20,359 nt of DNA from a virus. Position numbers and translations under genes: made by a program. The notes below the pieces were generated by a model that was not told the origin of the DNA, did not search any database, and saw nothing but the letters and a program-made list of their open reading frames with translations. This document shows positions 6,453 through 14,075 of the stretch, in pieces. Position 1 is the stretch's first letter. Every line of letters begins with the position of its first letter. The stretch lies in IMG/VR virus record IMGVR_UViG_3300046755_000209, positions 1 to 20,359 of that record. One strand, written 5' to 3'.

Positions 6453-6460
6453 GATAAATA
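6453..6460 (+). promoter_or_regulatory. Late promoter octamer placed for a leaderless gp14 mRNA
   Basis: GATAAATA, then ACTGT, then ATG at 6466. There is no Shine-Dalgarno. Spacing and base pattern equal those of the gp13 octamer. Confidence 0.7.
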
Positions 6461-6465
6461 ACTGT

Positions 6466-7614
6466 ATGCCAAGATTGAGCTTATACAAACCGACCAAAAC
6501 TAACGATTATCACTACATGGATCGTAATATCCGTGAACAGTTTAGTATTGGCGGAACAGGTGTACATGTACACAAATACCTAGGACCTGCTGTTACAGCA
6601 GATAAAAATGATCCTAGTCAGCCCAATTATATTGATGGCAGAGAAGTAGATCCACTAAGTGGTGAGTTTATAAATGTTGAAGGCATTATAAACGAAACCA
6701 AAGTACAAGATTTACTTTTTATGGAAAACAGAGATAGAAAATACGACAAAGACATTTTTGAATTGCGTGGTGTTTACAATGTACAAGATACAGATTTTGA
6801 CCTAACACAGTTTGGATTATTTCTAAGCAACGATATGTTGTATATGAATTTTCATATGAACGAAATGGTTGAAATAATGGGTAGACGTTTAATGCCTGGT
6901 GATGTACTAGAACTTCCACATCTCCGAGATGCACTTTTACTAAGTGCAGATAAAAAAGCAATTAACAAATATTATGTTGTTAATGATGCAAACAGAGGTG
7001 CAGAAGGCTTCAGTCAAACTTGGTACCCACACATTTGGCGTGTTAAACTAAGCCCACTAACAGACAGCCAGGAATACTACGATATACTTGGAGATGGAAG
7101 TGATTCAGAAAGTCTCAAAGCTGATCTCAGTACATACAAAACAGAATTTAATATCAGCGATGCTATTGTTGAAGCCGCTGATGTAGAGGATCCAACTGGT
7201 ATAGCAATGACTGAACATTTGTTTGGTTATGATTATCCCACCAGTGGAGGAATTGTAAATCGACAAAATAGTTACAATCACGGCGAAACCATTAACAGCG
7301 GTGATCAATTTCCAAGCAATCCTGCAGAAGGTGAATATTTCATTAGGGTAGATTTTGAGCCAAATAGATTGTTTGCTAGAAGAGGTAGTAGATGGCATAG
7401 ATTGTATGATAATATTACTGACCAAACATGGAGTGATAAAACATACAATGCAAGTGACTATATATTCAATGATAAAACGACTGTAGTTAATGATAGAGAA
7501 AACAAAGAACTACAACCAATGAGTGGCGTTATACCTGCCCGCCCTGACAACAATCTAAAAACTGGTGGATATGCCAGTTCAGGTTATGTTGCAAAAGGTT
7601 ATGTAGCGTCTTAG
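6466..7614 (+). CDS. gp14: Neck protein (T4 gp14-like)
   Basis: The 382-aa product starts MPRLSLYKPTKTNDYHYMDR and continues EQFSIGGTGVHVHKYLGP, a start I associate with gp14 neck proteins of T4-like cyanophages. Other family-like stretches are LFMENRDRKYDKDIFELRG (about 84-102), FDLTQFGLFLSND, RRLMPGDVLELPHLRDALLL and a Trp-rich SQTWYPHIWRVKLSPLTD. The C-terminal third carries an EGEYFIRVDFEPNRLFARRG module and a Gly/Tyr-rich tail. In T4 gp14 joins gp13 at the head-tail neck. The frame is open upstream to 6235, but 6466 is chosen because the late octamer ends exactly 5 nt before it and the upstream part lies inside the divergent gene. A baseplate role is a less likely alternative. Confidence 0.7.
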   Translation: MPRLSLYKPTKTNDYHYMDRNIREQFSIGGTGVHVHKYLGPAVTADKNDPSQPNYIDGREVDPLSGEFINVEGIINETKVQDLLFMENRDRKYDKDIFELRGVYNVQDTDFDLTQFGLFLSNDMLYMNFHMNEMVEIMGRRLMPGDVLELPHLRDALLLSADKKAINKYYVVNDANRGAEGFSQTWYPHIWRVKLSPLTDSQEYYDILGDGSDSESLKADLSTYKTEFNISDAIVEAADVEDPTGIAMTEHLFGYDYPTSGGIVNRQNSYNHGETINSGDQFPSNPAEGEYFIRVDFEPNRLFARRGSRWHRLYDNITDQTWSDKTYNASDYIFNDKTTVVNDRENKELQPMSGVIPARPDNNLKTGGYASSGYVAKGYVAS

Positions 7615-7624
7615 GGAGAATAGA

Positions 7625-9538
7625 ATGACGATAGTAAAAAGATTAGACAAAGGCAGTGAACTTACACATGCAGAACTAGATGGTAACTTCACTGACTTAG
7701 ACACTAGGGTAACTGTAATAGAAGGATCAAGTGGATTATCCAATGTTGTAGAAGATACAACACCACAACTAGGTGGAGCGTTAGATACCAACGGCAACAA
7801 TATTACTTTTAGTGGTAACACTAAAGCACAGTTTGGTGCCTCTCAGGATTTATCAATATTCCACAACAACAACCATTCAATAATACGGGAAACAGGAACT
7901 GGAAGCCTTTATCTTCAAAGTGACAACAATGTAATACTTTCCACTGATAGTAGTACAAAAATTATGGTAAAAGGTATTGCCAATGGAGCAACAGAACTTT
8001 ATCACAATGACATCAAAAAGTTTGAAACTACAGCAGATGGCGTCGAAGTAACAGGTACGCTAAATGGTCATACTATTCCAGCAGGTACAGGAACACTAGC
8101 ACTTTTAAGTGATATTGGAGGTGGCGGTGGTGCTACTAATATGGCAGGGCTTACTGATGTTGACAGTGTTGACACAGTTGCAAGTGGCGACTTTTTGCTA
8201 TATGACGGAAGTTCAACGGAATATAAATTTGTTGCTTTTGAAGCAGAAGTAAATGGTTTAATTGACGGTAGAACTGGCAGTTCAGGACATGTAAGTACAC
8301 AATCACAGTACACAACCAAAGTAACAACAGATCCCGCAGACCCAACAGACACTGCACACCATGTACTAAGCAATACTGGTACACCAAGTATACAAGGTGC
8401 AAGTACAGCATGGTACTACGGTGACGTAATAAGTGATCCAGCAAACCCAACAACAAGTATAGTACTTGATATAGATAGTGCTATACTAACAGGCGATGTT
8501 ATGGGAGATATTACTAGTAACGGTACAAGCACATTTAATGGCACTGTGGACTTTAGTGCAACCAGTAGCGTAGACTTTACAGGTGCAACTGTAAGCGGAT
8601 TGAGTGGCAGTACATGGGCTACACTAGGTGATAAAGATGGTGCCAATGGCCCATCAGCTCTAGTACTTGGCAGAAATGCTATAGCACAAAGTTCATACGG
8701 AGTTTCACTTGGTAATCAATCATTGACAGATGGCTATGGTATAGCTATTGGTATGGAAACACAAGCCGCTGGTTATGATGTAAATGTTGGTTCTTTCTCA
8801 GGTAAAAACCATGTAGTAACAGACCACGGATACAGAGTTGCTATAGGTGCTTTTGCACAACAAAACGCTAATCCAGGAAATGAAACTGGCGTAGGTGCAA
8901 TAGCTATTGGTACTCTAGCTGGTGATGCAAACCAAGGCGCAAATTCTGTTGCTATAGGTCGATATGCAGGTAGAAACAATCAAGCCGCACAAAGCATTGT
9001 ACTTAATGCTACAGGTGTAGACTTAGAAAATATAACACCAGACAGTTTCGTTGTTAAACCAATTAGACAAGAAGCGACAGCACAAGCATTGTATTATAAT
9101 CCTGTAACAGGTGAAGTTACATATGAAGCCGCTGGAGGCGGAGGCGGTGGGTCAGGTTTACAAAGCAGAATCCTAAGAACAAACCAAACTTCAAGTTTGG
9201 CAGATGGTGCTGAAGCAGACTTAGACATCACAGGATTCAAAGCATACGCACTACTGACTATCACAACAGACAGAGCGGCTCGTGTAAGAGTGTATGTGAA
9301 TGCGGCAACAAGAACAGCAGACGCTTCAAGAGCAGAGGGTGTTGATCCTACATCAGACGCAGGACTTATTGCAGAAGTTATCACAACAGGTGCAGAATCA
9401 GTTATTATAAGCCCAGGTGCTTATGGATTTAACCTAGAAAATTTTACAACAACAAATATACCGTGTAGGGTTACAAACAAAAGTGGTAGCACAAGCACAG
9501 TGCAGGTATCTCTAAACGTAGTACAACTGGAGGCGTAA
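7625..9538 (+). CDS. Tail fibre-like virion protein with YadA-type head repeats
   Basis: The 637-aa product has a phage-fibre N-terminus (MTIVKRLDKGSELTHAELDG...NFTDLDTRV) and then about 80 residues of beta-helix-like LSIFHNNNHSII / SLYLQSDNN / ATELYHNDIKKFET units. Gly-rich linkers follow at about 164-169 and 503-510. Residues about 343-462 hold successive [S/A]xAIGxxA-type units (SALVLGRNAIAQ, YGIAIGMETQA, AIAIGTLAG, SVAIGRYAG), the left-handed beta-roll repeat of YadA/Hia trimeric adhesin heads. YYNPVTGEVTYE closes this block, and a beta-rich C-terminal domain (515-637) could be the receptor-binding or trimerisation head. There is no signal peptide, as expected for a virion protein. AGGGAG lies 8 nt before the ATG, and the gene follows gp14 by 10 nt, so it is on the gp14 late transcript. 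Host recognition is inferred. Confidence 0.7.
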   Translation: MTIVKRLDKGSELTHAELDGNFTDLDTRVTVIEGSSGLSNVVEDTTPQLGGALDTNGNNITFSGNTKAQFGASQDLSIFHNNNHSIIRETGTGSLYLQSDNNVILSTDSSTKIMVKGIANGATELYHNDIKKFETTADGVEVTGTLNGHTIPAGTGTLALLSDIGGGGGATNMAGLTDVDSVDTVASGDFLLYDGSSTEYKFVAFEAEVNGLIDGRTGSSGHVSTQSQYTTKVTTDPADPTDTAHHVLSNTGTPSIQGASTAWYYGDVISDPANPTTSIVLDIDSAILTGDVMGDITSNGTSTFNGTVDFSATSSVDFTGATVSGLSGSTWATLGDKDGANGPSALVLGRNAIAQSSYGVSLGNQSLTDGYGIAIGMETQAAGYDVNVGSFSGKNHVVTDHGYRVAIGAFAQQNANPGNETGVGAIAIGTLAGDANQGANSVAIGRYAGRNNQAAQSIVLNATGVDLENITPDSFVVKPIRQEATAQALYYNPVTGEVTYEAAGGGGGGSGLQSRILRTNQTSSLADGAEADLDITGFKAYALLTITTDRAARVRVYVNAATRTADASRAEGVDPTSDAGLIAEVITTGAESVIISPGAYGFNLENFTTTNIPCRVTNKSGSTSTVQVSLNVVQLEA

Positions 9539-9539
9539 C

Positions 9540-11306
9540 ATGGAGTTGTTCCAAGTAACACTCAAACGTGGCGAAGACATTGATGCGTTTTATGACGATA
9601 TGGAAACACCAGGCGGTGCTATAACTATTCCAGATAGAAAAGTAGAGTGTGAACAAAGACGACCAACTTCAAGAACCACAGGCTATATGCTTACCTTAGA
9701 AGAAGCACAAGAAGTAAGTTATGATGACAGAGTAGAAGTTGTTGTTCCGCAGAGTGTGTTGGACAGACAGACTGTGGTTAACGATGCTACATACAACGGT
9801 AGATTTACCAAAAGCACAAGTCCAACTGGATCAACATTTACAAACGCCAATGGTGATACTAGAGTAACATACACCAATAATGATCACTACGCTTGGGGAA
9901 TATTAAGACACATTGAAAGCACCAACAGATCAGGTTGGGGAAACGATGCTGGAAGTTCGTCTGGCAGGCGTGTTGATGATACTGTAACATATTCAGCAAG
10001 TGGCAAGAATGTAGATATTGTCATTGTAGAAAACAACACATTAAGTGATCACGCAGAATATTCAAGCAGATTAGTAGATTATAATTGGGGACAACACTAC
10101 AACACAATCACAGGTGGCACAAACTACACCTACAGCAACGCAGATGCTCGTGATAACTTTAGTGCAGAAGATAACCATCCAACGGCAGTGGCCTCATATG
10201 CGGCAGGTGAAAGATTTGGACTTGCCAAAGATGCCAATGTGTATATGTTAGACTTAACCTACGAGAGAAGCAAATCAGGTGGCAACAGCAATAGCAGAGC
10301 TTTCGCATACATTAGAGAATTTCACGCAAACAAATCTATCAACCCAGCAACAGGTAGAAAAAATCCTACCATTGTGAATGTGAGTTTGGGCACGATCAAT
10401 ACTTATTCAGGTGCCAGTGTAGCACACTTCCAAGGTAGCACATTAGACAAAGGCAACGGCAGTACATTCCTTACTGATGCTGAACTGTTGGCTCGCGGAG
10501 TATACAAGAACGCTGGTAAGACGTGGACTACGTTTACAAGCAACACCAACTTCCAAGTAAACAGTCCTTCACCTGACAGTGATCTAGTAGATGCTATAGC
10601 AGAAGGCGTTATTGTGGTTACTTCGGGTGGCAACAACAACAGATACACTGATGTATTAGGTGGCGACAACTATGACAACTATATGGTTACTGGCGCCGCA
10701 TATGCGAACAAAGACTATTTCTTCAACGGCTACTATCCATTCAGAGATTATTACATGCGTGGCGATAACTTTTCACTCAACGGAGCAATAAACGTAGGCG
10801 CTTTAAGCAATGACACAGATGAAGGTAAAGCAGACTTCAGCAACTGGGGACCGGGCATAGATGTATATGCCGCTGGAGAGACTGTAATGGGTGCTATGAT
10901 GAAAGACGATATTACTTACGGAAATCCCTATTACGGACAGTTAAGCAACACACCAAAATGGGATACAATGGGTGTGCAAAACGGCACAAGTTATGCTTCA
11001 CCTTTTATAGCAGGTATGTTGGCTTGTTTAGCAGAAGTATATCCCACACTCACACAAGCACAAGCAAGAGCATATTTACAAAACAATGCTGTCACAGGAT
11101 TGATGGCGGATACAGCAGACGCAATAGATGTAGATGTAAGTACAAGAGTAAGCACGGACGGTTCAAACATTGATAGAATAGCACTATGGAAGAATCACAG
11201 ACAAACATCAGGTAATATGGCGTTCAACACATATAACAAAGACGTAAATGATCGTCCTACAAGTGGATTGATGTATCCACGTACAAGAACACGTAGGCAT
11301 GGGTAA
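9540..11306 (+). CDS. Subtilisin-fold (peptidase S8) virion-associated protein with altered catalytic Asp
   Basis: The 588-aa product has an N-terminal ~85-residue region (MELFQVTLKRGEDIDAFYDD...) that could be an I9-like propeptide, then a subtilase domain. The Ser motif NGTSYASPFIAG (Ser484) is canonical, the His motif is DNHPTAVASYAAG (His213, usual HGTHVAS), and the oxyanion Asn lies in VVTSGGNNN (Asn365). At the Asp motif, where VDIVI-DTG is expected, the sequence is VDIVIVENN, so Glu164 replaces Asp. The enzyme may be inactive, impaired or use Glu. A segment after the Ser motif and a basic C-terminus (RTRTRRHG) end the protein. GGAGG precedes the ATG and the gap from the fibre gene is 1 nt, so the two are co-translated; it may process or decorate the fibre. 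Confidence 0.75.
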   Translation: MELFQVTLKRGEDIDAFYDDMETPGGAITIPDRKVECEQRRPTSRTTGYMLTLEEAQEVSYDDRVEVVVPQSVLDRQTVVNDATYNGRFTKSTSPTGSTFTNANGDTRVTYTNNDHYAWGILRHIESTNRSGWGNDAGSSSGRRVDDTVTYSASGKNVDIVIVENNTLSDHAEYSSRLVDYNWGQHYNTITGGTNYTYSNADARDNFSAEDNHPTAVASYAAGERFGLAKDANVYMLDLTYERSKSGGNSNSRAFAYIREFHANKSINPATGRKNPTIVNVSLGTINTYSGASVAHFQGSTLDKGNGSTFLTDAELLARGVYKNAGKTWTTFTSNTNFQVNSPSPDSDLVDAIAEGVIVVTSGGNNNRYTDVLGGDNYDNYMVTGAAYANKDYFFNGYYPFRDYYMRGDNFSLNGAINVGALSNDTDEGKADFSNWGPGIDVYAAGETVMGAMMKDDITYGNPYYGQLSNTPKWDTMGVQNGTSYASPFIAGMLACLAEVYPTLTQAQARAYLQNNAVTGLMADTADAIDVDVSTRVSTDGSNIDRIALWKNHRQTSGNMAFNTYNKDVNDRPTSGLMYPRTRTRRHG

Positions 11307-11309
11307 ATA
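11302..11309 (+). promoter_or_regulatory. Late promoter octamer placed for a leaderless gp15 mRNA
   Basis: GGTAAATA, then CTAAT, then ATG at 11315. The TAA in the octamer (11304-11306) is the stop codon of the subtilase gene. No Shine-Dalgarno is present. Confidence 0.6.
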
Positions 11310-11314
11310 CTAAT

Positions 11315-12709
11315 ATGGCATATCAAAGTTCAAAACTTACAGCGGTACCTTACTTTTACGATAAACAACTTCGTAGATATATTCAGCAGTTCATAAGAAT
11401 ATTTGCTGGGTTTCAAGTTGCAATGCATAGCGATAGTGCTGGTAATGTAGTTTATCAAACTGCTCCAGTACGTTATGGTGACGTGAGTAGAATGGCGGCG
11501 CATATTGTAAGAGAAAATTCTGAGAATATGATACAAACTACTCCTTTTATTAGTTGCCATGTTACTGGATTAGAAACTGCACCTGATAGAAGAACTTTTG
11601 CACAATACGAAGAAACTGTTCCTGTGTTCGAAAAGAAATACAATGAAGTAACTAACAGTTATGAAAATGAACAAGGCAATTCGTATAGCATAAAAAGACA
11701 TCAACCTGTGCCTTACAATTTAACAATGCAAGTAGATGTATGGACATCAAATACAGAACAAAAATTACAACTACTTGAGCAAATACTTGTACTGTTTAAT
11801 CCAACATTGAACATACACACAAGCGACAATGCATTGGATTGGAGCACACTAAGCTATGTAGAATTAATTTCTAACACTTGGAGTATGAGAGCAATACCTA
11901 GTGGAGTAGATGACATAATTGATATCAGCACAATGACTTTTAATATGCCTGTATTAATTAATCCTCCAGCAAAAGTTACTAAACAAACAATTATTCATAC
12001 TATCATTGATAACATTAACGACACAGACGATGCTGGACTAGCTTCACTCAGATCAGGTAATAGCTATGTACCTTTGTTTACAAGTTACAAAGTAGTTACA
12101 TTGGACAACTATAAAATGCGTTTTACAATGAATGCAAACGGAGTTGGCACTGCACAATTACTAAGTCAAAGTGGAACTAACAGTGATGCAAATGGCATCT
12201 TAAATTGGAAAGATGTGTTTAAACCATTTGGTGAATTCAGAGATGATATCAGCCAACTAAGACTAAAACAAACACAAGATCCTGGAGACACACAAGGTGA
12301 TATTATTGGAACAATTAAAATTGATCCAACCGATGTTAACTTACTAGAAATAACAATGGATTCAGCTACATTTCCAACAATGACACAACAGGCAATTGAT
12401 GCAGTGATAGATCCACAAGCAAACGTTCCTGGTGATGGTACACTTGCCCCGGCGGCATCTGGTCAAAGATACTTGTTGACCAAATCCACAGCAGGCGGAG
12501 CAGGTTGGGGTGGTGTTGGTTTAGCAAATGATATTATTGAATATGATGGTGCTAATTGGATAGTTACGTTCGATGCTATCTCAAACGGATCTACAGAACA
12601 ATTTGTCACAAATACTTTAACTATGGATAGATTAAAATACAACGGAACTAGCTGGATAAATGCATTTGAAGGCACTTACAATCCAGGATTTTGGCGAATA
12701 TACCTATAA
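11315..12709 (+). CDS. gp15: Tail completion / proximal sheath stabiliser (T4 gp15-like)
   Basis: The 464-aa product has near its start VPYFYDKQLRRYIQQFIRIFAGFQVAM and then VVYQTAPVRYGDVSRMAAHI, which parallel T4 gp15 (GYFYNSSFRRY...FIRVPITYAS). KLQLLEQILVLFNPTLNIHTSD (about 151-172) corresponds to the gp15 segment around VEQILPYFQP. gp15 caps the tail tube and sheath and joins tail to head. T4 gp15 is 272 aa; the extra ~190 residues here form a C-terminal extension with Gly/Asn-rich, beta-like repeats (GAGWGGVGLANDIIEYDGANWIV), resembling decoration modules seen at the end of the gp14-like protein. It is expressed from a leaderless-type late octamer, and its TAA overlaps the ATG of the Nudix gene. 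Confidence 0.75.
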   Translation: MAYQSSKLTAVPYFYDKQLRRYIQQFIRIFAGFQVAMHSDSAGNVVYQTAPVRYGDVSRMAAHIVRENSENMIQTTPFISCHVTGLETAPDRRTFAQYEETVPVFEKKYNEVTNSYENEQGNSYSIKRHQPVPYNLTMQVDVWTSNTEQKLQLLEQILVLFNPTLNIHTSDNALDWSTLSYVELISNTWSMRAIPSGVDDIIDISTMTFNMPVLINPPAKVTKQTIIHTIIDNINDTDDAGLASLRSGNSYVPLFTSYKVVTLDNYKMRFTMNANGVGTAQLLSQSGTNSDANGILNWKDVFKPFGEFRDDISQLRLKQTQDPGDTQGDIIGTIKIDPTDVNLLEITMDSATFPTMTQQAIDAVIDPQANVPGDGTLAPAASGQRYLLTKSTAGGAGWGGVGLANDIIEYDGANWIVTFDAISNGSTEQFVTNTLTMDRLKYNGTSWINAFEGTYNPGFWRIYL

Positions 12710-13167
12710 TGATACAAGCAAGTGGTTGTTGTTTTCTTGCCTTAGATACAGGCAGGATTATGCTACAACAAAGAAGTAAAAAGTCTAGTCACCCATTAAC
12801 TTGGAGTTTTTGGGGAGGCAAAGCTGATAAAAATGAACGTCCTATAGAAACATTGCTAAGAGAATGTAAGGAAGAAATTGGACCACTACCCGACATTGCC
12901 AAAGTACATCCGCTACATACATTCTTAAGTGATGATAAAAAGTTTACCTACAATACATTTTGTGTAACAGTGTTTGAAGAATTTATACCTAGTTGTAATC
13001 ACGAAAGTAGCGGATACAGTTGGGTAAGTATAAACTGTTGGCCCAAGCCACTACACAGAGGTGCTAGAGTTGTTTTAAGCAATAAACAATTAGTAGATAA
13101 ACTTGTAACTATATATGAACGTGAAAAAGATCAAACAGACTTACCAAATTGGTTAGACAGTTTCTGA
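12709..13167 (+). CDS. Nudix hydrolase
   Basis: The 152-aa product contains a complete Nudix box, G-x5-E-x7-REUxEExGU, as GKADKNERPIETLLRECKEE followed by IGPL (about residues 37-60). All Mg-binding Glu residues are present. Nudix enzymes hydrolyse nucleoside diphosphates linked to another group; the substrate cannot be told here. The N-terminal beta strand reads ASGCCFLALDTGRIMLQQRS. The ATG is chosen at 12709 because it overlaps the gp15 stop (TAATG), allowing re-initiation; a TTG 18 nt upstream is less likely. The 3' end overlaps the convergent cupin gene by 15 nt. Nudix hydrolases are common in T4-like phages (T4 NudE). Given the next-door heptose operon, a nucleotide-sugar substrate is possible, but that is speculation. 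Confidence 0.85.
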   Translation: MIQASGCCFLALDTGRIMLQQRSKKSSHPLTWSFWGGKADKNERPIETLLRECKEEIGPLPDIAKVHPLHTFLSDDKKFTYNTFCVTVFEEFIPSCNHESSGYSWVSINCWPKPLHRGARVVLSNKQLVDKLVTIYEREKDQTDLPNWLDSF

Positions 13168-13533
13168 CTTTTGACTATCGCCTTTGCCAATCCTAAAATT
13201 ATCTTCAACACTATCTGGAGTGCTTACTTCAATTATAATACTGTCGTCTTCCATTGCAACTAATTGATGTGGTAACATTGGCTGATTGCGCCAAGTGTCT
13301 CCGGTCTTTAATACCGAGCTTGACACTTCGGCATTTGTACAATCCATTATGTTAAGCATAAAACTACCTTTCAACACATACCAACTTTCATCTTTGTTTC
13401 TGTGAAAATGCATACTAAACTTAGATCCTTTACGATCAAAGAACATAAGTTTACCACAATACTTTTCGTTGGTTGCCCAGATTAATTCTCGACCCCAACC
13501 TTTTTCTTGTACTCCGTCTAATTGTGTCATCAT
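13153..13533 (-). CDS. Cupin protein, mannose-6-phosphate isomerase type II-like
   Basis: The 126-aa product is a single beta-barrel cupin. VQEKGWGRELIWATNEKYCGKLM (about 8-30) and SMHFHRNKDESWYVLKGSFMLNI (about 39-61) match the cupin domain of type II phosphomannose isomerases, with HxH...E metal ligands (HFH, E49). TWRNQPMLPHQLVAMED supplies the second motif with a further His. Such single-domain cupins often isomerise or epimerise sugar phosphates or nucleotide sugars. The gene overlaps the oxygenase gene by 4 nt (ATGA) as last of four genes from hldD, so a role in the same sugar pathway is likely but the exact reaction is not evident. ATG ATG gives two possible starts (13533 or 13530). 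Confidence 0.7.
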   Translation of the reverse strand: MMTQLDGVQEKGWGRELIWATNEKYCGKLMFFDRKGSKFSMHFHRNKDESWYVLKGSFMLNIMDCTNAEVSSSVLKTGDTWRNQPMLPHQLVAMEDDSIIIEVSTPDSVEDNFRIGKGDSQKSETV

Positions 13534-14075
13534 ACCTCCAACATTTCACTAAATTTTCCAAGTGGACTAGGTATCCAATTAAAATTTATTACATATCTTG
13601 CTTTTGTATTTGTATGAGTAGTTCCGCTATGCTTCCAATTTGAAGGAAATATAACAAATCTGTTTTCAATACTTTCCACTATGCCATAGTTTTCTATATA
13701 TGTTTCGCCATCGTTACTGTTGAGATAAAATATTCCAGTCAACGCTCCTGGCACATATGTATCTATATGTAATCCGTGCCTAACAATTTTGTCAGATCTC
13801 GGTAGTAAGTTAATTTTTATCCTAATTATTTGTATTGGTTCAAAAATATTTATGAACTTAGACATTAAGTTATATGTATGATGATCAGTACAGATACCCA
13901 TGTTTCCGTGTACATGATGATTGAACTGATATTGATAAAGTTCATCTACTTCTGCATTTTTATCCTTTTCATCAACTACATTTGGATTAAATTGCCAAGG
14001 AAAATTTGGATTCTGTATATGTCTACAAACTTCTTCCATGTCATTTTGACTTAATGCATTATCAATTATTTTCAT
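13530..14075 (-). CDS. 2-oxoglutarate/Fe(II)-dependent oxygenase
   Basis: The 181-aa product carries the double-stranded beta-helix facial triad: HGLHIDTY gives H103 and D105, NWKHSGTT gives the distal H149, and TKARYVINFNW supplies R160, placed to bind 2-oxoglutarate. LTGIFYLNSNDGETYIE between them is typical of prolyl-hydroxylase-like phage oxygenases (2OG-FeII_Oxy families). Such enzymes hydroxylate or desaturate proteins, sugars, nucleobases or small molecules using O2. It overlaps hldE and the cupin gene by 4 nt each, so it is probably co-expressed with heptose synthesis; the substrate could be the sugar, its carrier or something unrelated. 2OG oxygenases are abundant in marine T4-like phages, mostly with unknown substrates. 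Confidence 0.8.
   Translation of the reverse strand: MKIIDNALSQNDMEEVCRHIQNPNFPWQFNPNVVDEKDKNAEVDELYQYQFNHHVHGNMGICTDHHTYNLMSKFINIFEPIQIIRIKINLLPRSDKIVRHGLHIDTYVPGALTGIFYLNSNDGETYIENYGIVESIENRFVIFPSNWKHSGTTHTNTKARYVINFNWIPSPLGKFSEMLEV

Noticed and set aside
6378-6497. 40-residue N-terminal extension of the 412-aa protein
   Set aside because: It would cover the sigma70-like promoter and overlap the gp14 start; the ATG at 6377 has its own ribosome site.
7579-9384. Several minus-strand frames of 68-106 aa opposite gp14 and the fibre gene
   Set aside because: Their Ser/Pro/Val-rich composition is that of antisense readings of Gly/Thr/Asn-rich fibre sequence, with no ribosome sites.
12691-12708. 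TTG start for the Nudix gene
   Set aside because: ATG at 12709 overlaps the gp15 stop (TAATG) and gives a normal Nudix N-terminus.
13170-13200. TTGACT-N17-TAAAAT on the plus strand near the cupin 3' end
   Set aside because: It would drive only antisense RNA through the heptose operon and there is no other support; likely chance in AT-rich DNA.
13847-13854. CATAAATA on the minus strand inside the oxygenase gene, resembling a late octamer
   Set aside because: No start codon or gene begins at the expected distance, so it is taken as background; it shows the octamer alone is not sufficient evidence.
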